Assembly: GCA_002027195.1 (NCBI GenBank)
Contig: MWJO01000098.1
Coordinates: 1-32,247, forward strand
Reading direction: 5' to 3'
Length of the DNA: 32,247 nucleotides
DNA from: Streptomyces sp. GKU 895
GTDB taxonomy: Bacteria; Actinomycetota; Actinomycetes; Streptomycetales; Streptomycetaceae
This document shows, piece after piece, positions 7,700 to 16,169 of this stretch. How positions within the stretch are numbered: position 1 is the first letter of the stretch; each line of letters begins with the position of its first letter. The notes below the pieces were generated by a model that was not told the origin of the DNA, searched no databases, and was given only the letters and a program-made list of their open reading frames with translations. The position numbers and the translations under genes were made by a program.

Positions 7700-8960
7700 A
7701 TGGCCGCGGGATACCTGGAGATCCTCAGGGCTAGGCATGCGACGCGGCTGCTCGTCGGCACGCTCGTGGGGCGGCTGCCCAACGCCATCGCGGCGATCGC
7801 GATCGTGCTGTTCATCCGTTCCGAGGGCGGTACGTACAGCCTCGCGGGTGCGCTGGCGGCGGTGTACGGCGTCGCCAACGCCGTGGGGCAGCCGGTGCTG
7901 GGGCGGCTGGTCGACCTGTACGGGCAGCCGCGGGTGCAGCTGCCGGCCGCGGTCCTCTCGGCGCTGGCGATGACCGCCTTCGCGTTCACCGGTACCGAGC
8001 CGCTCGTGCTGTCCTACGCGGCCGTGGCCGCCGCCGGCCTGTTCACGCCGCCCCTGGAGGGCGGTCTGCGGGCTCTGTGGTCGTCGGTGCTGCACCGGGA
8101 GGAGCAGGTGCACACGGCGTACGCCATGGACGCCGTGGCGCAGGAAGTCATGTTCACGGTGGGACCGTTGCTGCTGACGGTGTGCGCGTCGGTGTGGTCG
8201 CCGCAGGCGGCGTTGCTGGTGCTGAACGTGCTGGGGGTGCTGGGTGCGCTCTCCGTGGTCGTGTCGCGGCCCTCGCGCGCGTGGCGGTCGGCGCCGCGGG
8301 AGGCGCACTGGCTGGGTGCGCTGCGTTCGCCGGGGCTGCTGGCGTTGCTGGCCGCCTTCCTGTTCGTCGGCAGTGCTCTGGGGTCGATCGCGGTCACTTC
8401 GGTGTCGTACGCGGACGATCACGGCGGGGATGCGGTGTACGGCTGGATGATGGCGGGCCTGGGGCTGGGTGCTCTCATCGGCGGCACGGTATACGGGGCG
8501 CGGCAGTGGAGCGGTGAGCCGGCGCGTCGACTGCGGGTGCTGGTCGCTCTTCTGGCGGCATGTCAGGTGCCGTTGATGCTGAGGCCCGGTCCGGTCCCGA
8601 TGGTGCTGCTGACGGTGCTCGCCGGGTTGTTCCTGGCGCCGGCGATCGCGTGTGCGTTCGTGCTCGTCGACCGGCATGCGCCGCGGGGCACGGTCACGGA
8701 GGCGTTCTCCTGGCTCGTGACGACGTTCACGGTGGGTTCCTCGGTGGGAACGGGCCTTGCGGGGCCGGTCGTGGAGCGCGGTGGGGCGCTGTGGGGGTTC
8801 GCCGTGCCGGCGGTCGTGGGGGGGTGTGTCGTTGCTGGTTCTGCTGGCCACCGGGCGGGTCCTCGCAGCTCCCGGCAGGGGGGCGGTGGTTGCGGCTTCA
8901 TCGGAAAATGATCCAAACCGTGCGGCCGAACCCCGTTTCAGCGCAGGGGATCGGGCGTAA
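7700..8960 (+). CDS. MFS transporter (C-terminus frameshifted as read)
   Basis: Predicted inner-membrane major facilitator protein, with alternating hydrophobic segments through the length and an MFS loop (GRLVDLYGQPR) after the second/third helix. ATG 7700 has GGAAGGGCGG upstream. As read, the frame shifts at a G7 run (8818-8824) and ends at 8911 with a non-hydrophobic tail. With one G fewer it continues GGVSLLVLLATGRVLAAPG, completing the last membrane helix, and stops at 8960 (about 419 residues). The substrate cannot be told from sequence. Divergent from the LacI gene and directly upstream of pafA, whose promoter overlaps the end of this gene. Confidence 0.82.
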
Positions 8961-8963
8961 TGT
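8935..8963 (+). promoter_or_regulatory. Candidate leaderless promoter of pafA
   Basis: TAATGT (8958-8963) ends 6 nt before the pafA ATG, and a weak -35 (GTTTCA, 8935-8940) sits 17 nt further up. Transcription would start at or next to the A of the start codon, and no Shine-Dalgarno sequence is seen. The promoter lies within the last codons of the MFS gene. Confidence 0.5.
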
Positions 8964-8969
8964 TCAGTC

Positions 8970-10331
8970 ATGGACCGCCGCATTTTCGGGCTGGAGAACG
9001 AGTACGGCGTCACATGTACGTTCAGGGGACAGCGCCGCCTGTCTCCCGACGAGGTGGCGCGGTACCTCTTCCGCCGTGTCGTGTCATGGGGCCGCAGCAG
9101 TAACGTCTTTCTGCGAAACGGCGCCCGCCTCTATCTCGATGTCGGGTCACATCCGGAATATGCGACTCCCGAATGTGACAACGTGACGGAACTGGTCACG
9201 CACGACAAAGCGGGCGAGCGCATTCTCGAAGGACTCCTGGTGGACGCAGAACGACGCCTGCACGAGGAAGGAATCGCGGGCGACGTCTACCTCTTCAAGA
9301 ACAACACGGACTCGGCCGGCAACTCCTACGGCTGCCACGAGAACTACCTCGTCGCGCGTCACGGGGAGTTCTCCCGGCTCGCGGACATCCTCATTCCGTT
9401 CCTCGTCACGCGGCAGCTTCTGTGTGGTGCCGGCAAGGTGCTGCAGACGCCGCGTGGCGCGGTCTACTGCGTGAGTCAGCGGGCGGAGCACATCTGGGAG
9501 GGCGTCTCCTCGGCGACGACCCGCTCGCGCCCGATCATCAACACGCGTGACGAACCGCACGCGGACGCCGAGCGTTACCGTCGTCTCCACGTCATCGTGG
9601 GCGACTCGAACATGTCCGAGACGACCATGCTGCTGAAGGTCGGGGCGACCGACCTGGTGCTGCGCATGATCGAGGCGGGCACCGTGATGCGTGACCTGAC
9701 GCTGGAGAACCCGATCCGGGCGATCCGTGAGGTCAGCCATGACATCACCGGCCGGCGCAAGGTGCGTCTGGCCAGCGGCCGGGAGGCCTCCGCGCTGGAG
9801 GTGCAGCGCGAGTACTACGAGAAGGCCGTGGACTTCTGTGAGCGCCGCGGTATTCGTACGGGCACCGTCGAGCAGGTCCTGGAGCTGTGGGGCCGCACGC
9901 TGGACGCGATCGAGGCGGAGGACCTCGACCGGATCGGTACCGAGATCGACTGGGTGATGAAGTACAAGCTCATCGAGCGGTACCGGGCCAAGAACAACAT
10001 GACCATGTCGCATCCGCGGGTCGCGCAGATAGACCTCGCGTATCACGACATCCACCGTCGTCGCGGGCTGTACTACCTTCTGGAGCGGAAGGGCCAGGCG
10101 GCGCGTATCTGCAACGACTTGAAGATCTTCGAGGGCAAGTCCGTGCCCCCGCAGACCACTCGGGCCCGTCTTCGCGGTGACTTCATCCGCCGGGCCCAGG
10201 AGCAGCGCCGGGACTTCACGGTCGACTGGGTCCACCTCAAGCTGAACGACCAGGCGCAGCGCACGGTGTTGTGCAAGGACCCGTTCCGTTCGGTGGACGA
10301 CCGGGTGGAGAAGCTGATCGCCGGTATGTGA
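8970..10331 (+). CDS. pafA: Pup-protein ligase PafA
   Basis: ATP-dependent ligase that phosphorylates the C-terminal Glu of Pup and joins it to substrate lysines. The 453-residue glutamine-synthetase-like protein begins MDRRIFGLENEYGV (Glu9 in the metal/ATP site) and contains FLRNGARLYLDVGSHPEYA, FKNNTDSAGNSYGCHENY and RPIINTRDEPHADAERYR, each paralleled in Dop. The C-terminal small domain (about 390-453) ends DRVEKLIAGM. LENEYGV rather than IETEYGI, the length and the pafB/pafC/tat/helY neighbourhood identify it as PafA. It is followed by a strong terminator, so it appears to be transcribed alone, probably as a leaderless message. Confidence 0.96.
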   Translation: MDRRIFGLENEYGVTCTFRGQRRLSPDEVARYLFRRVVSWGRSSNVFLRNGARLYLDVGSHPEYATPECDNVTELVTHDKAGERILEGLLVDAERRLHEEGIAGDVYLFKNNTDSAGNSYGCHENYLVARHGEFSRLADILIPFLVTRQLLCGAGKVLQTPRGAVYCVSQRAEHIWEGVSSATTRSRPIINTRDEPHADAERYRRLHVIVGDSNMSETTMLLKVGATDLVLRMIEAGTVMRDLTLENPIRAIREVSHDITGRRKVRLASGREASALEVQREYYEKAVDFCERRGIRTGTVEQVLELWGRTLDAIEAEDLDRIGTEIDWVMKYKLIERYRAKNNMTMSHPRVAQIDLAYHDIHRRRGLYYLLERKGQAARICNDLKIFEGKSVPPQTTRARLRGDFIRRAQEQRRDFTVDWVHLKLNDQAQRTVLCKDPFRSVDDRVEKLIAGM

Positions 10332-10367
10332 GTCGGGTGTTCCGGTCGGATTGCCGGAACGCAACAC

Positions 10368-10396
10368 GGGCGCCGTACGTTTTCCGTACGGCGCCC
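10368..10396 (+). terminator. Terminator after pafA
   Basis: Perfect 12-bp stem GGGCGCCGTACG (10368-10379) / CGTACGGCGCCC (10385-10396) with a TTTTC loop, followed by TTCT. Confidence 0.8.
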
Positions 10397-10459
10397 TTCT
10401 CACGCCGTAGAGTTGCGCGCACGCCATCAACAAGATCGATCGATTACGAGGCCTTCACC

Positions 10460-11467
10460 GTGCGCCGACGCTCACTTCTCATTGCCGTACCCGCTGGAAT
10501 GGCCACCCTCGCCGCGTGCGGTGACGAGGATTCCGACTCGAGCAAGGCGAGCGCGAGCGAGTCTCCCTCACCCTCGGCGTCGGAGACGTCCGCGGCGCCG
10601 ACGCCGAAGATCGTCGACGGTCCGCTGCCGGCGATCACGGCGGGGACCAAGTTCGGTGAGAAGCCGACGGTCGCCAAGGGCAGCGGTGATCCGTCCGACC
10701 AGGTCGCGGTGAAGACGGTGATCGCGGGAGGCGGCCAGTCGGTCGCGGAGAACGACTACATCCAGGCGAACTACCTGGGGCAGATCTGGGACACGGCGAA
10801 GGTCTTCGACAACTCCTACGACCGCAAGACGCCGCTGGTGATCCAGCTCGCCCAGGGCGCGATCATCGACAGCTGGCGCTATGGGCTGGCGGGCAAGAAG
10901 GTCGGCAGCCGGGTGCTGATGTCCACGGCGCCGACGTGGGGGTACGGCAAGGGGGGCAACTCGCAGGCGGGCATCAAGGGCACCGACACGCTGGTCTTCG
11001 TGGTCGACATCGAGGGCACGTTCAACGCCAAGAGCTCGGCCAAGGGCAAGACGGTCGCCCAGGACGACAGCAAGCTGCCGAAGGTGAGCGCCAACACGGA
11101 CGGCAAGGCGCCGACGATCGACGTGCCGAAGGCGGACGCGCCGACCAAGCTGGTCGCGGAGTACGTGATCGAGGGCGACGGTGACGAGGTCAAGGCGGAG
11201 AACACCGTGCTCGTCCAGTACAAGGGCGTGCTGTGGGACACCGGCAAGGAGTTCGACTCGACGTACAGCCGCAAGGCGCTGACGTCGTTCTCGTTGCAGC
11301 AGGTCGTCAAGGGGTGGGCGCAGGGGCTGACCGGCAAGAAGGTCGGCAGTCGCGTCCTGATCGTGATCCCGCCGAAGCTGGGCTACGGCGACAACCCGCC
11401 CGCCGGCAGTGGCATCTCGAAGGACTCGACGCTGGTCTTCACCGTGGACATCCTCGCGAAGATGTGA
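10460..11467 (+). CDS. FKBP-type peptidyl-prolyl isomerase lipoprotein, two domains
   Basis: Predicted extracytoplasmic folding catalyst anchored to the membrane. The 335-residue product has a lipoprotein signal (MRRRSLLIAVPAGMATLAAC, lipobox LAAC, Cys20), then a Ser/Ala-rich linker and two FKBP domains (about residues 70-195 and 225-335). Repeated signatures are GLAGKKVGSRVLMS...TWGYG and GLTGKKVGSRVLIV...LGYGDNPPAG, each ending in a TLVFxVDI strand. The first domain has lost some usual FKBP residues (for example DSWRYGL in place of xGWxxGL), so the second is the more likely active one. GTG 10460 places the signal peptide correctly, with ACGAGG upstream. It sits 5' of a second, single-domain FKBP gene. 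Confidence 0.9.
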   Translation: MRRRSLLIAVPAGMATLAACGDEDSDSSKASASESPSPSASETSAAPTPKIVDGPLPAITAGTKFGEKPTVAKGSGDPSDQVAVKTVIAGGGQSVAENDYIQANYLGQIWDTAKVFDNSYDRKTPLVIQLAQGAIIDSWRYGLAGKKVGSRVLMSTAPTWGYGKGGNSQAGIKGTDTLVFVVDIEGTFNAKSSAKGKTVAQDDSKLPKVSANTDGKAPTIDVPKADAPTKLVAEYVIEGDGDEVKAENTVLVQYKGVLWDTGKEFDSTYSRKALTSFSLQQVVKGWAQGLTGKKVGSRVLIVIPPKLGYGDNPPAGSGISKDSTLVFTVDILAKM

Positions 11468-11528
11468 GCCGTGCCAGGGTGTAAGACTGTCCCTGTTGCC
11501 TTTCCGTGAACAAGCAGGAGCTAGTGAC

Positions 11529-11900
11529 GTGAGCATCGACAAGCCCGAGATCGACTTCCCGGGCGGCGAGCCCCCGGCGGACCTCGAGATCAAGGACATC
11601 TGGGAGGGCGACGGCGAGGTCGCGCAGGCCGGTCAGAACGTGACCGTGCACTACGTGGGTGTCGCCTTCAGCACCGGCGAGGAGTTCGACGCCAGCTGGA
11701 ACCGCGGTACGCCGTTCAAGTTCCCGCTCGGTGGCGGCCGCGTCATCAAGGGCTGGGACCAGGGCGTGCAGGGCATGAAGGTCGGTGGCCGTCGCCAGCT
11801 GACCATCCCGGCGCACCTCGCCTACGGCAACCAGAGCCCGACCCCGGCGATCAAGCCGGGCGAGACGCTGATCTTCGTGGTCGACCTGATCGCCGTCTGA
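11529..11900 (+). CDS. FKBP-type peptidyl-prolyl cis-trans isomerase, single domain
   Basis: Cytosolic single-domain FKBP of 123 residues, catalysing cis-trans isomerisation of X-Pro bonds. The typical core is visible: VTVHYVGVAFSTGEEFDASW, then VIKGWDQGVQGMKVGGRRQL, IPAHLAYGNQSP and the closing strand TLIFVVDLIAV. There is no signal peptide. GTG 11529 has AGGAG at 11516-11520, eight nt upstream. It lies 61 nt after the lipoprotein FKBP gene and may be co-transcribed with it; a strong terminator follows, separating it from pafB. Confidence 0.93.
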   Translation: MSIDKPEIDFPGGEPPADLEIKDIWEGDGEVAQAGQNVTVHYVGVAFSTGEEFDASWNRGTPFKFPLGGGRVIKGWDQGVQGMKVGGRRQLTIPAHLAYGNQSPTPAIKPGETLIFVVDLIAV

Positions 11901-11947
11901 TCGTCCCGTCTGACGTGTGATCGTCACACGATCGGTCTCGATCAGCT

Positions 11948-11985
11948 GGGGCCCATGCCTGCCCGGGCATGGGCCCTCGGCTTTT
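11948..11985 (+). terminator. Terminator after the FKBP gene
   Basis: GGGCCCATGCC (11949-11959) pairs perfectly with GGCATGGGCCC (11966-11976), followed by TCGGCTTTT, a canonical intrinsic terminator. Its T-run overlaps the -35 of the putative pafB promoter. Confidence 0.87.
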
Positions 11986-12011
11986 GCCACGCCACCGCGG
12001 GGCGGTACGGT
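11984..12011 (+). promoter_or_regulatory. Candidate housekeeping promoter of pafBC
   Basis: TTGCCA (11984-11989), 16-nt spacer, TACGGT (12006-12011); the pafB RBS AGGGAGG follows at 12031-12037. No RecA-NDp motif is seen here, so the activator pair looks constitutively expressed. Confidence 0.45.
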
Positions 12012-12049
12012 CAACGTCATTACGCACCATAGGGAGGCGAAGGGCGTCG

Positions 12050-13003
12050 ATGGCCATTGCCAAGGCCGAGCGGCTGATGAACCTGGCGCTGTGTCTGCTG
12101 GGGACCCGCAGGCCGCTCAGCAAGCGTGAGCTGCGTGAGTCCATCGAGGCCTACCTCGAGGCCAACAGCGACGACTCCTTCAACCGCATGTTCGAGCGCG
12201 ACAAGGACGACCTGCGCGAACTCGGGCTCGTCATCGAGACGGTGGAGAACCTCGACGGCGAAGTCGGCTATCTCGCCCGCCGGGACAGCAACCGCCTGCC
12301 GCCCATCACGCTCGACGCAGAGGAGGCCGCCGCCCTGGGCCTGGCCGCCAAGGTGTGGCAGCAGGCCCGCCTCGCGGGCGCGGCCAGCGGCGCCCTGCAG
12401 AAGCTGCGCGCGGCCGGACTGCCGGAGGACGTCGACCCGTACGAGGCGCACGGCGCCCTGGAGCCCCGTATCCCGGTGCACGAGGCGGCGTTCGAGCCGT
12501 TGATGCTGGCCTGCCGGGACCGTCGCCCGGTCGTCTTCGACTACCGCAAGGCCACCGCCGCCCACCCCGAGACCCGGCATGTGGAGCCGTGGGCGCTGGA
12601 GTGCTGGCGCGGGCACTGGTATCTGGCGGGCTGGGACCGCGACCGGGGTGCCGAGCGGGTCTTCCGGCTGTCGCGGATCACCGGCAAGGTGCGCTCGCGC
12701 GGCAGCAGCTTCACCGCGCCGGTGCCCGATGTCGTCACCGTCCGGGAGACCGTCGCGAGCTGGGCGGGGGAGACCGCGGACCGCAGCGCGCTGATCAGGC
12801 TGCGCGCGGGCGCCGGTTACCCCTTGCGGGCGAAGGCCACCGCGGTGCGGGAACTCGGGGACGGCTGGGACGAGTTGGAGATCCCGTACGGCCACGGGCT
12901 GGACGCCTGGCTGGTGGAGTTCGGTCCTGACGTGGTCGTCCTGGAGCCCGCCGAGCTGCGGGCCGATGTGGTGGACCGGCTGCGTGCCGTGGCCAAGGGC
13001 TGA
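12050..13003 (+). CDS. pafB: WYL-domain transcriptional activator PafB
   Basis: Half of the PafBC heterodimeric activator of the LexA-independent DNA-damage response. The 317-residue product has an N-terminal winged helix-turn-helix (about residues 1-90; MAIAKAERLMNLALCLLGTR...FERDKDDLRELG) and a WYL ligand-sensing domain (about 150-220; VVFDYRK...VEPWALECWRGHWYLAGWD...RVFRLSRI), then a C-terminal WCX-type extension. ATG 12050 has AGGGAGG upstream. Only 19 nt separate it from pafC, as expected for obligate partners. The name (proteasome accessory factor) is historical; in mycobacteria the pair acts in DNA-damage gene control rather than pupylation. Confidence 0.95.
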   Translation: MAIAKAERLMNLALCLLGTRRPLSKRELRESIEAYLEANSDDSFNRMFERDKDDLRELGLVIETVENLDGEVGYLARRDSNRLPPITLDAEEAAALGLAAKVWQQARLAGAASGALQKLRAAGLPEDVDPYEAHGALEPRIPVHEAAFEPLMLACRDRRPVVFDYRKATAAHPETRHVEPWALECWRGHWYLAGWDRDRGAERVFRLSRITGKVRSRGSSFTAPVPDVVTVRETVASWAGETADRSALIRLRAGAGYPLRAKATAVRELGDGWDELEIPYGHGLDAWLVEFGPDVVVLEPAELRADVVDRLRAVAKG

Positions 13004-13022
13004 GGGGGAGCGGGAAACAACT

Positions 13023-14051
13023 GTGGCAGGCAAACCGGTCAGGCCCGTCAACGCCATCGACCAGACCCGGCGGATGCTGTCCCTGGTGACGTATCTCAAG
13101 GAGCGGCCCGGCGCCCGCGTCGAGGACGTCGCCCGGGCCTTCGGCATCACCGAGGACGAGCTGGTCTCCGACCTCGACGTGCTGCCCATGTGCGGCACCA
13201 GCTTCCGCGGCGGTGACCTCCTGGACATCGACACCGACGGCGAGCGCATCTGGTGGCACAACCCGGCCGCCCTCGGCGAGGAGACCGCCGAGCCGCTCCG
13301 GCTCGCCGCCGACGAGGCCACCGCGCTGCTGGTCGCCGCCCGCGCGGTGTCCACGCTGCCGGGTCTGCGCGAGAGCGACCGGCAGGCGCTGCTGCGGGCG
13401 ACGGCCAAGGTGGAGGCCGCCGCCGGCGAGCAGGCGGGCGCGAGCTCCCGGCTGTCGGTGACCTTCGAATCGGAGGGCGGTGTCTTCGCCGACGTCGACC
13501 GGGCGATCTCCGAGCGGCGCCGGCTGTGGATCCGCTACTACTCGCCCGCCCGTGACGAGCTCAGCGAGCGCGAGATCGACCCGATCCGCCTGGTCAGCGT
13601 CGGCCACACCTATGTCGAGGCCTGGTGCCGCCGCTCCGAGGCGCGCCGCACCTTCCGGCTCGACCGGGTCGCCGAGATCAAGATCCTCGACGAGCCGTCC
13701 GCGCCGCCCGAGATCGAGCTGCGGGACCTGTCCGAGGCGCTGGTCCAGCCCGCCGCCGAGGACCCGGAGGTCGTCGTCGAGGTCGGACCCGGCGGCCGCT
13801 GGGTCGCCGAGTACTACCCGCACGACAGTGCGGATGAGCTTCCGGACGGCGGGCTGCGTATTACCCTGCGCACCCCCGACCCGGCCTCCCTGCGCCGACT
13901 GGCGCTGCGACTCGGCCGGGACGGCCGCATCGTCTCGCCGAGCGGGCTGGCCGACAGCGCCCGGCAGGCGGCTCGCGAGGCGCTGGCGGCGTACGACGGG
14001 GTCGAGGTGCAAGGCGACGAGCGGTACGACAGGCAGGAGCAGGGGCTTTGA
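13023..14051 (+). CDS. pafC: WYL-domain transcriptional activator PafC
   Basis: Partner of PafB. The 342-residue product has an N-terminal helix-turn-helix (about residues 10-80; RMLSLVTYLKERPGARVEDVARAFGITEDELVSDL), a WYL domain (about 155-225; LWIRYYSPARDELSEREIDP...VEAWCRRSEARRTFRLDRV) and a C-terminal extension. GTG 13023 has a GGGGGAG site upstream. In mycobacteria PafBC directs RNA polymerase to RecA-NDp promoters; two such motifs are readable in this window (upstream of pup and helY). The stop TGA overlaps a TTG (14048) that may be the true start of the next gene. Confidence 0.95.
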   Translation: MAGKPVRPVNAIDQTRRMLSLVTYLKERPGARVEDVARAFGITEDELVSDLDVLPMCGTSFRGGDLLDIDTDGERIWWHNPAALGEETAEPLRLAADEATALLVAARAVSTLPGLRESDRQALLRATAKVEAAAGEQAGASSRLSVTFESEGGVFADVDRAISERRRLWIRYYSPARDELSEREIDPIRLVSVGHTYVEAWCRRSEARRTFRLDRVAEIKILDEPSAPPEIELRDLSEALVQPAAEDPEVVVEVGPGGRWVAEYYPHDSADELPDGGLRITLRTPDPASLRRLALRLGRDGRIVSPSGLADSARQAAREALAAYDGVEVQGDERYDRQEQGL

Positions 14052-14154
14052 GCGAGTCGGCTACCTCCGGTGCGGTGACCTCGGGGACCTCTGGAGCAGG
14101 CGTCTCGGGCGCTTCGGGTGCGGCGGGGATGTCCGTGGCGGCGCCTTCGCGGGG

Positions 14155-14388
14155 ATGAGAAGCGTCTCCCCGATGGTGTTCCGGGCCGGCTGCCCGGACT
14201 GCCGGGGCCGCTTCGAGCTCACCGCCGGCGCCCTGCGGCTGGCCATCGGAGCCACCAGCAAGAGCACGTTCTACTCCTTCACCTGCCCGGACTGCGGGGT
14301 CTCCGTGCGCAAGCCGGCCGGGGAGCGGATCGTGGAGCTGCTCACCGGCGGCGGGGTCAGGACACTGCGCCTGCACTCGACCCTCTAG
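14155..14388 (+). CDS. Small zinc-ribbon protein of unknown function
   Basis: As read, 77 residues from ATG 14155 (an alternative start is ATG 14173). It has two CxxC knuckles, CPDC and CPDC, in AGCPDCRGRFEL and FTCPDCGVSVRK, consistent with one zinc ribbon, and a conserved-looking tail ERIVELLTGGGVRTLRLH. ATG 14155 has no proper RBS. A second possibility is a start at TTG 14048, overlapping the pafC stop as TTGA with AGGAGCAGGGG upstream. That frame gives a Ser/Gly/Ala-rich leader ending at TGA 14156; one extra G in the GGGG at 14151-14154 would fuse it to the zinc ribbon. Position after pafC suggests co-expression. Function is unknown. Confidence 0.7.
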   Translation: MRSVSPMVFRAGCPDCRGRFELTAGALRLAIGATSKSTFYSFTCPDCGVSVRKPAGERIVELLTGGGVRTLRLHSTL

Positions 14389-14391
14389 GGT
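14386..14391 (+). promoter_or_regulatory. Candidate -10 of a leaderless promoter
   Basis: TAGGGT ends 6 nt before ATG 14398 and there is no Shine-Dalgarno sequence. This is the standard geometry for a Streptomyces leaderless mRNA. The -35 is not clear. The hexamer overlaps the stop of the zinc-ribbon gene. Confidence 0.5.
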
Positions 14392-14397
14392 CTGCTT

Positions 14398-14592
14398 ATG
14401 TTCTGGTCGATGTTCGCTGTGGCTGTGGGCTTCCTGGGAATCGCCGTCCTCGGCGTGCTCGCCGTGCGTGTGTTCCTGGAGGCGCAGCGGCTGGGACGGC
14501 AGGTCTCCGACTCCGCGCAGCGCATCAGCAGGGCCGCGGCGGATCTGGAGCGGGCCGCCGAGAGCACCGCGCGCTCCGTGGACGCGCTGTGA
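14398..14592 (+). CDS. Small single-pass membrane protein, unknown function
   Basis: 64 residues: one N-terminal transmembrane helix (FWSMFAVAVGFLGIAVLGVLAV, about residues 2-24; shown without gaps only for orientation) followed by an amphipathic, Ala/Arg-rich helix (about 28-64; QRLGRQVSDSAQRISRAA) that could form a coiled coil facing the cytosol. I do not recognise a named family. It has no RBS and appears to be translated from a leaderless message (TAGGGT six nt upstream). It stands between the pafBC unit and tatA. Its unbroken hydrophobic/amphipathic layout supports it being a real gene despite its size. Confidence 0.72.
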   Translation: MFWSMFAVAVGFLGIAVLGVLAVRVFLEAQRLGRQVSDSAQRISRAAADLERAAESTARSVDAL

Positions 14593-14763
14593 GTCCCGCT
14601 GTGCTCTGGGTGTGAGTCCTGCGCCGCAAGCGTTTTGGGTCACTTCGCCCTGTCACCTTGACGGCATGGGCAGGTACGCTGCTGGTCGCGGACCGGAGAA
14701 CGAGGCCCGGATCGCGGACCGGGAGTACGCACGGGGATTGCCTCACGTTTACCCCTGAGCGTT

Positions 14764-14808
14764 ACGATCGCTGACAACACGATCGTTCGGACACCTGTCC
14801 GACCGGTC
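14764..14808. repeat. Cluster of three short palindromes upstream of tatA
   Basis: In the 261-nt gap before tatA: ACGATCG (14764-14770) / CGATCGT (14780-14786); CGGACA (14788-14793) / TGTCCG (14796-14801); and GACCGGTC (14801-14808). They could be operator sites or a structured 5' leader. Elsewhere in the gap, TTGACGGCA-N8-TACGCT (14658-14680) is a weak promoter candidate. Confidence 0.45.
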
Positions 14809-14853
14809 GTACAGCACCCCACTCCAGCCGCCTCGGTGAGAAGGTAAAGACTT

Positions 14854-15141
14854 ATGTTCGGAAGGCTCGGCGCCCCCGAGATCATTCTCATCCTCGTCGT
14901 CATCATCCTGCTGTTCGGCGCGAAGAAGCTTCCCGACATGGCGCGCTCGCTCGGCAAGTCCGCCCGCATCCTCAAGAGCGAGGCGAAGGCGATGAAGGAC
15001 GAGGGCAAGACCCCCGCCCCGGCCGACCCGCCGCAGCAGGCCGACGACCAGGCCCCGTCGCAGCGCATCATCCAGGCCGCTCCCGGTGACGTGACCAGCT
15101 CCCGCCCGGTCACCGAGCCGACGGACACGACCAAGCGCTGA
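14854..15141 (+). CDS. tatA: Twin-arginine translocase subunit TatA
   Basis: Pore-forming component of the Tat pathway, which exports folded proteins carrying an RR signal. The 95-residue product has the short N-terminal transmembrane helix (APEIILILVVIILLFGAKKL), the FGAKKLPDMARSLGK hinge and amphipathic helix, and a hydrophilic Pro/Gln-rich tail. ATG 14854 has GAGAAGG upstream. tatC follows after 47 nt. In mycobacteria tatA-tatC lie between pafC and helY, and the same order holds here apart from inserted small genes and a lipid kinase. Confidence 0.96.
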   Translation: MFGRLGAPEIILILVVIILLFGAKKLPDMARSLGKSARILKSEAKAMKDEGKTPAPADPPQQADDQAPSQRIIQAAPGDVTSSRPVTEPTDTTKR

Positions 15142-15188
15142 CGCAGGGCCGGTGACCTCCGGCCCGCCGCACGAGATGGGAACGTGGG

Positions 15189-16151
15189 TTGCTGAAGTCT
15201 GCCCGCAAAGAGGAGAAGGATCCCGAGGGGCGGATGCCCCTTGCGGATCACCTTCGTGAGCTTCGCAACCGGCTCGCGAAGGCGCTGCTGGCCATCGTCA
15301 TCGTCACGATCGTCGCCGCCTTCTTCTACAACGACATCATCAACTTCCTGACGAGGCCGATCCTGGACTCGATCGGTTGCGACCAGAGCTTCGCGGAACT
15401 CGCCAAGGCGGGCGCTTCCGACGACTCCTCCGTGAAGTGCGCCCGGATCACCATCAACGGTCTGCTGGCGCCCTTCAATCTGGCTCTTCAGGTTTCGTTG
15501 ATGGCCGGTGTCGTGGTCGCCTCGCCGATCTGGTTGTACCAGCTCTGGGCGTTCGTCGCCCCGGGCCTGCACAAGCACGAGAAGAAGTACGCCTACGCCT
15601 TCGTCTTCACCGGTGCTCCGCTGTTCATCGGCGGCGCCTACTTCGCGTACGCGGTGCTTCCCACCACCGCGAAGGTGCTGATCGACTTCACCCCCAACGG
15701 CAGCATCGACAACTTCCTGCCGCTCGACGACCTGCTCCAGCTCGTCACCCGGATGGTGATCGTCTTCGGTCTCTCCTTCGAGCTGCCCCTGCTGCTGGTC
15801 TTCCTCAACCTCACGGGGATCATCACCGGCAAGCGGATGCTCGGCTGGTGGCGCGGAATGATCATGGGCATCACCGTGTTCGCCGCCGTCGCGACGCCGA
15901 GCACGGACCCTCTGAGCATGCTCGCGCTGGCCGGCCCCATCTGGGTGCTGTACTTCGGAGCCACGATGTTCTCGCTGCTCAACGACAAGCGCCGGCGCCG
16001 CCGCGAGGCCGAGGGCCCCGCCGACGACGAGGCCTCCGACCTGGACCTCACCCCCGAGGACATCGGCGAGGTCGAGACGGTCTCCGCCAGCCGTGCGCTG
16101 CCCGAGCAGTCGACCACGGAGCGGGTCAACGGTTATGACGACGTGACCTGA
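15189..16151 (+). CDS. tatC: Twin-arginine translocase subunit TatC
   Basis: Receptor for RR signal peptides in the inner membrane. The 320-residue product has the cytosolic N-terminal motif HLRELRNRL, six predicted membrane helices and the conserved FGLSFELPLLLVF segment with its membrane-embedded Glu. Between the first two helices is the periplasmic loop typical of actinobacterial TatC. The tail (RRRREAEGPADDEASDLD onward) is acidic. The TTG start at 15189 is preferred because MLKSARKEEKDPEGRMPLADHLRELR is a normal TatC N-terminus; the RBS is only fair (GATGGGAACG). Co-transcribed with tatA in all likelihood. Confidence 0.95.
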   Translation: MLKSARKEEKDPEGRMPLADHLRELRNRLAKALLAIVIVTIVAAFFYNDIINFLTRPILDSIGCDQSFAELAKAGASDDSSVKCARITINGLLAPFNLALQVSLMAGVVVASPIWLYQLWAFVAPGLHKHEKKYAYAFVFTGAPLFIGGAYFAYAVLPTTAKVLIDFTPNGSIDNFLPLDDLLQLVTRMVIVFGLSFELPLLLVFLNLTGIITGKRMLGWWRGMIMGITVFAAVATPSTDPLSMLALAGPIWVLYFGATMFSLLNDKRRRRREAEGPADDEASDLDLTPEDIGEVETVSASRALPEQSTTERVNGYDDVT

Positions 16152-16169
16152 AGATCGGGAAGCGGCTCG

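Noticed and set aside
14666..14758. 30-codon frame (MGRYAAGRGPENEARIADRE...) before tatA
   Set aside because: No RBS, overlaps a possible promoter, and no family recognised; could be real but not supportable.
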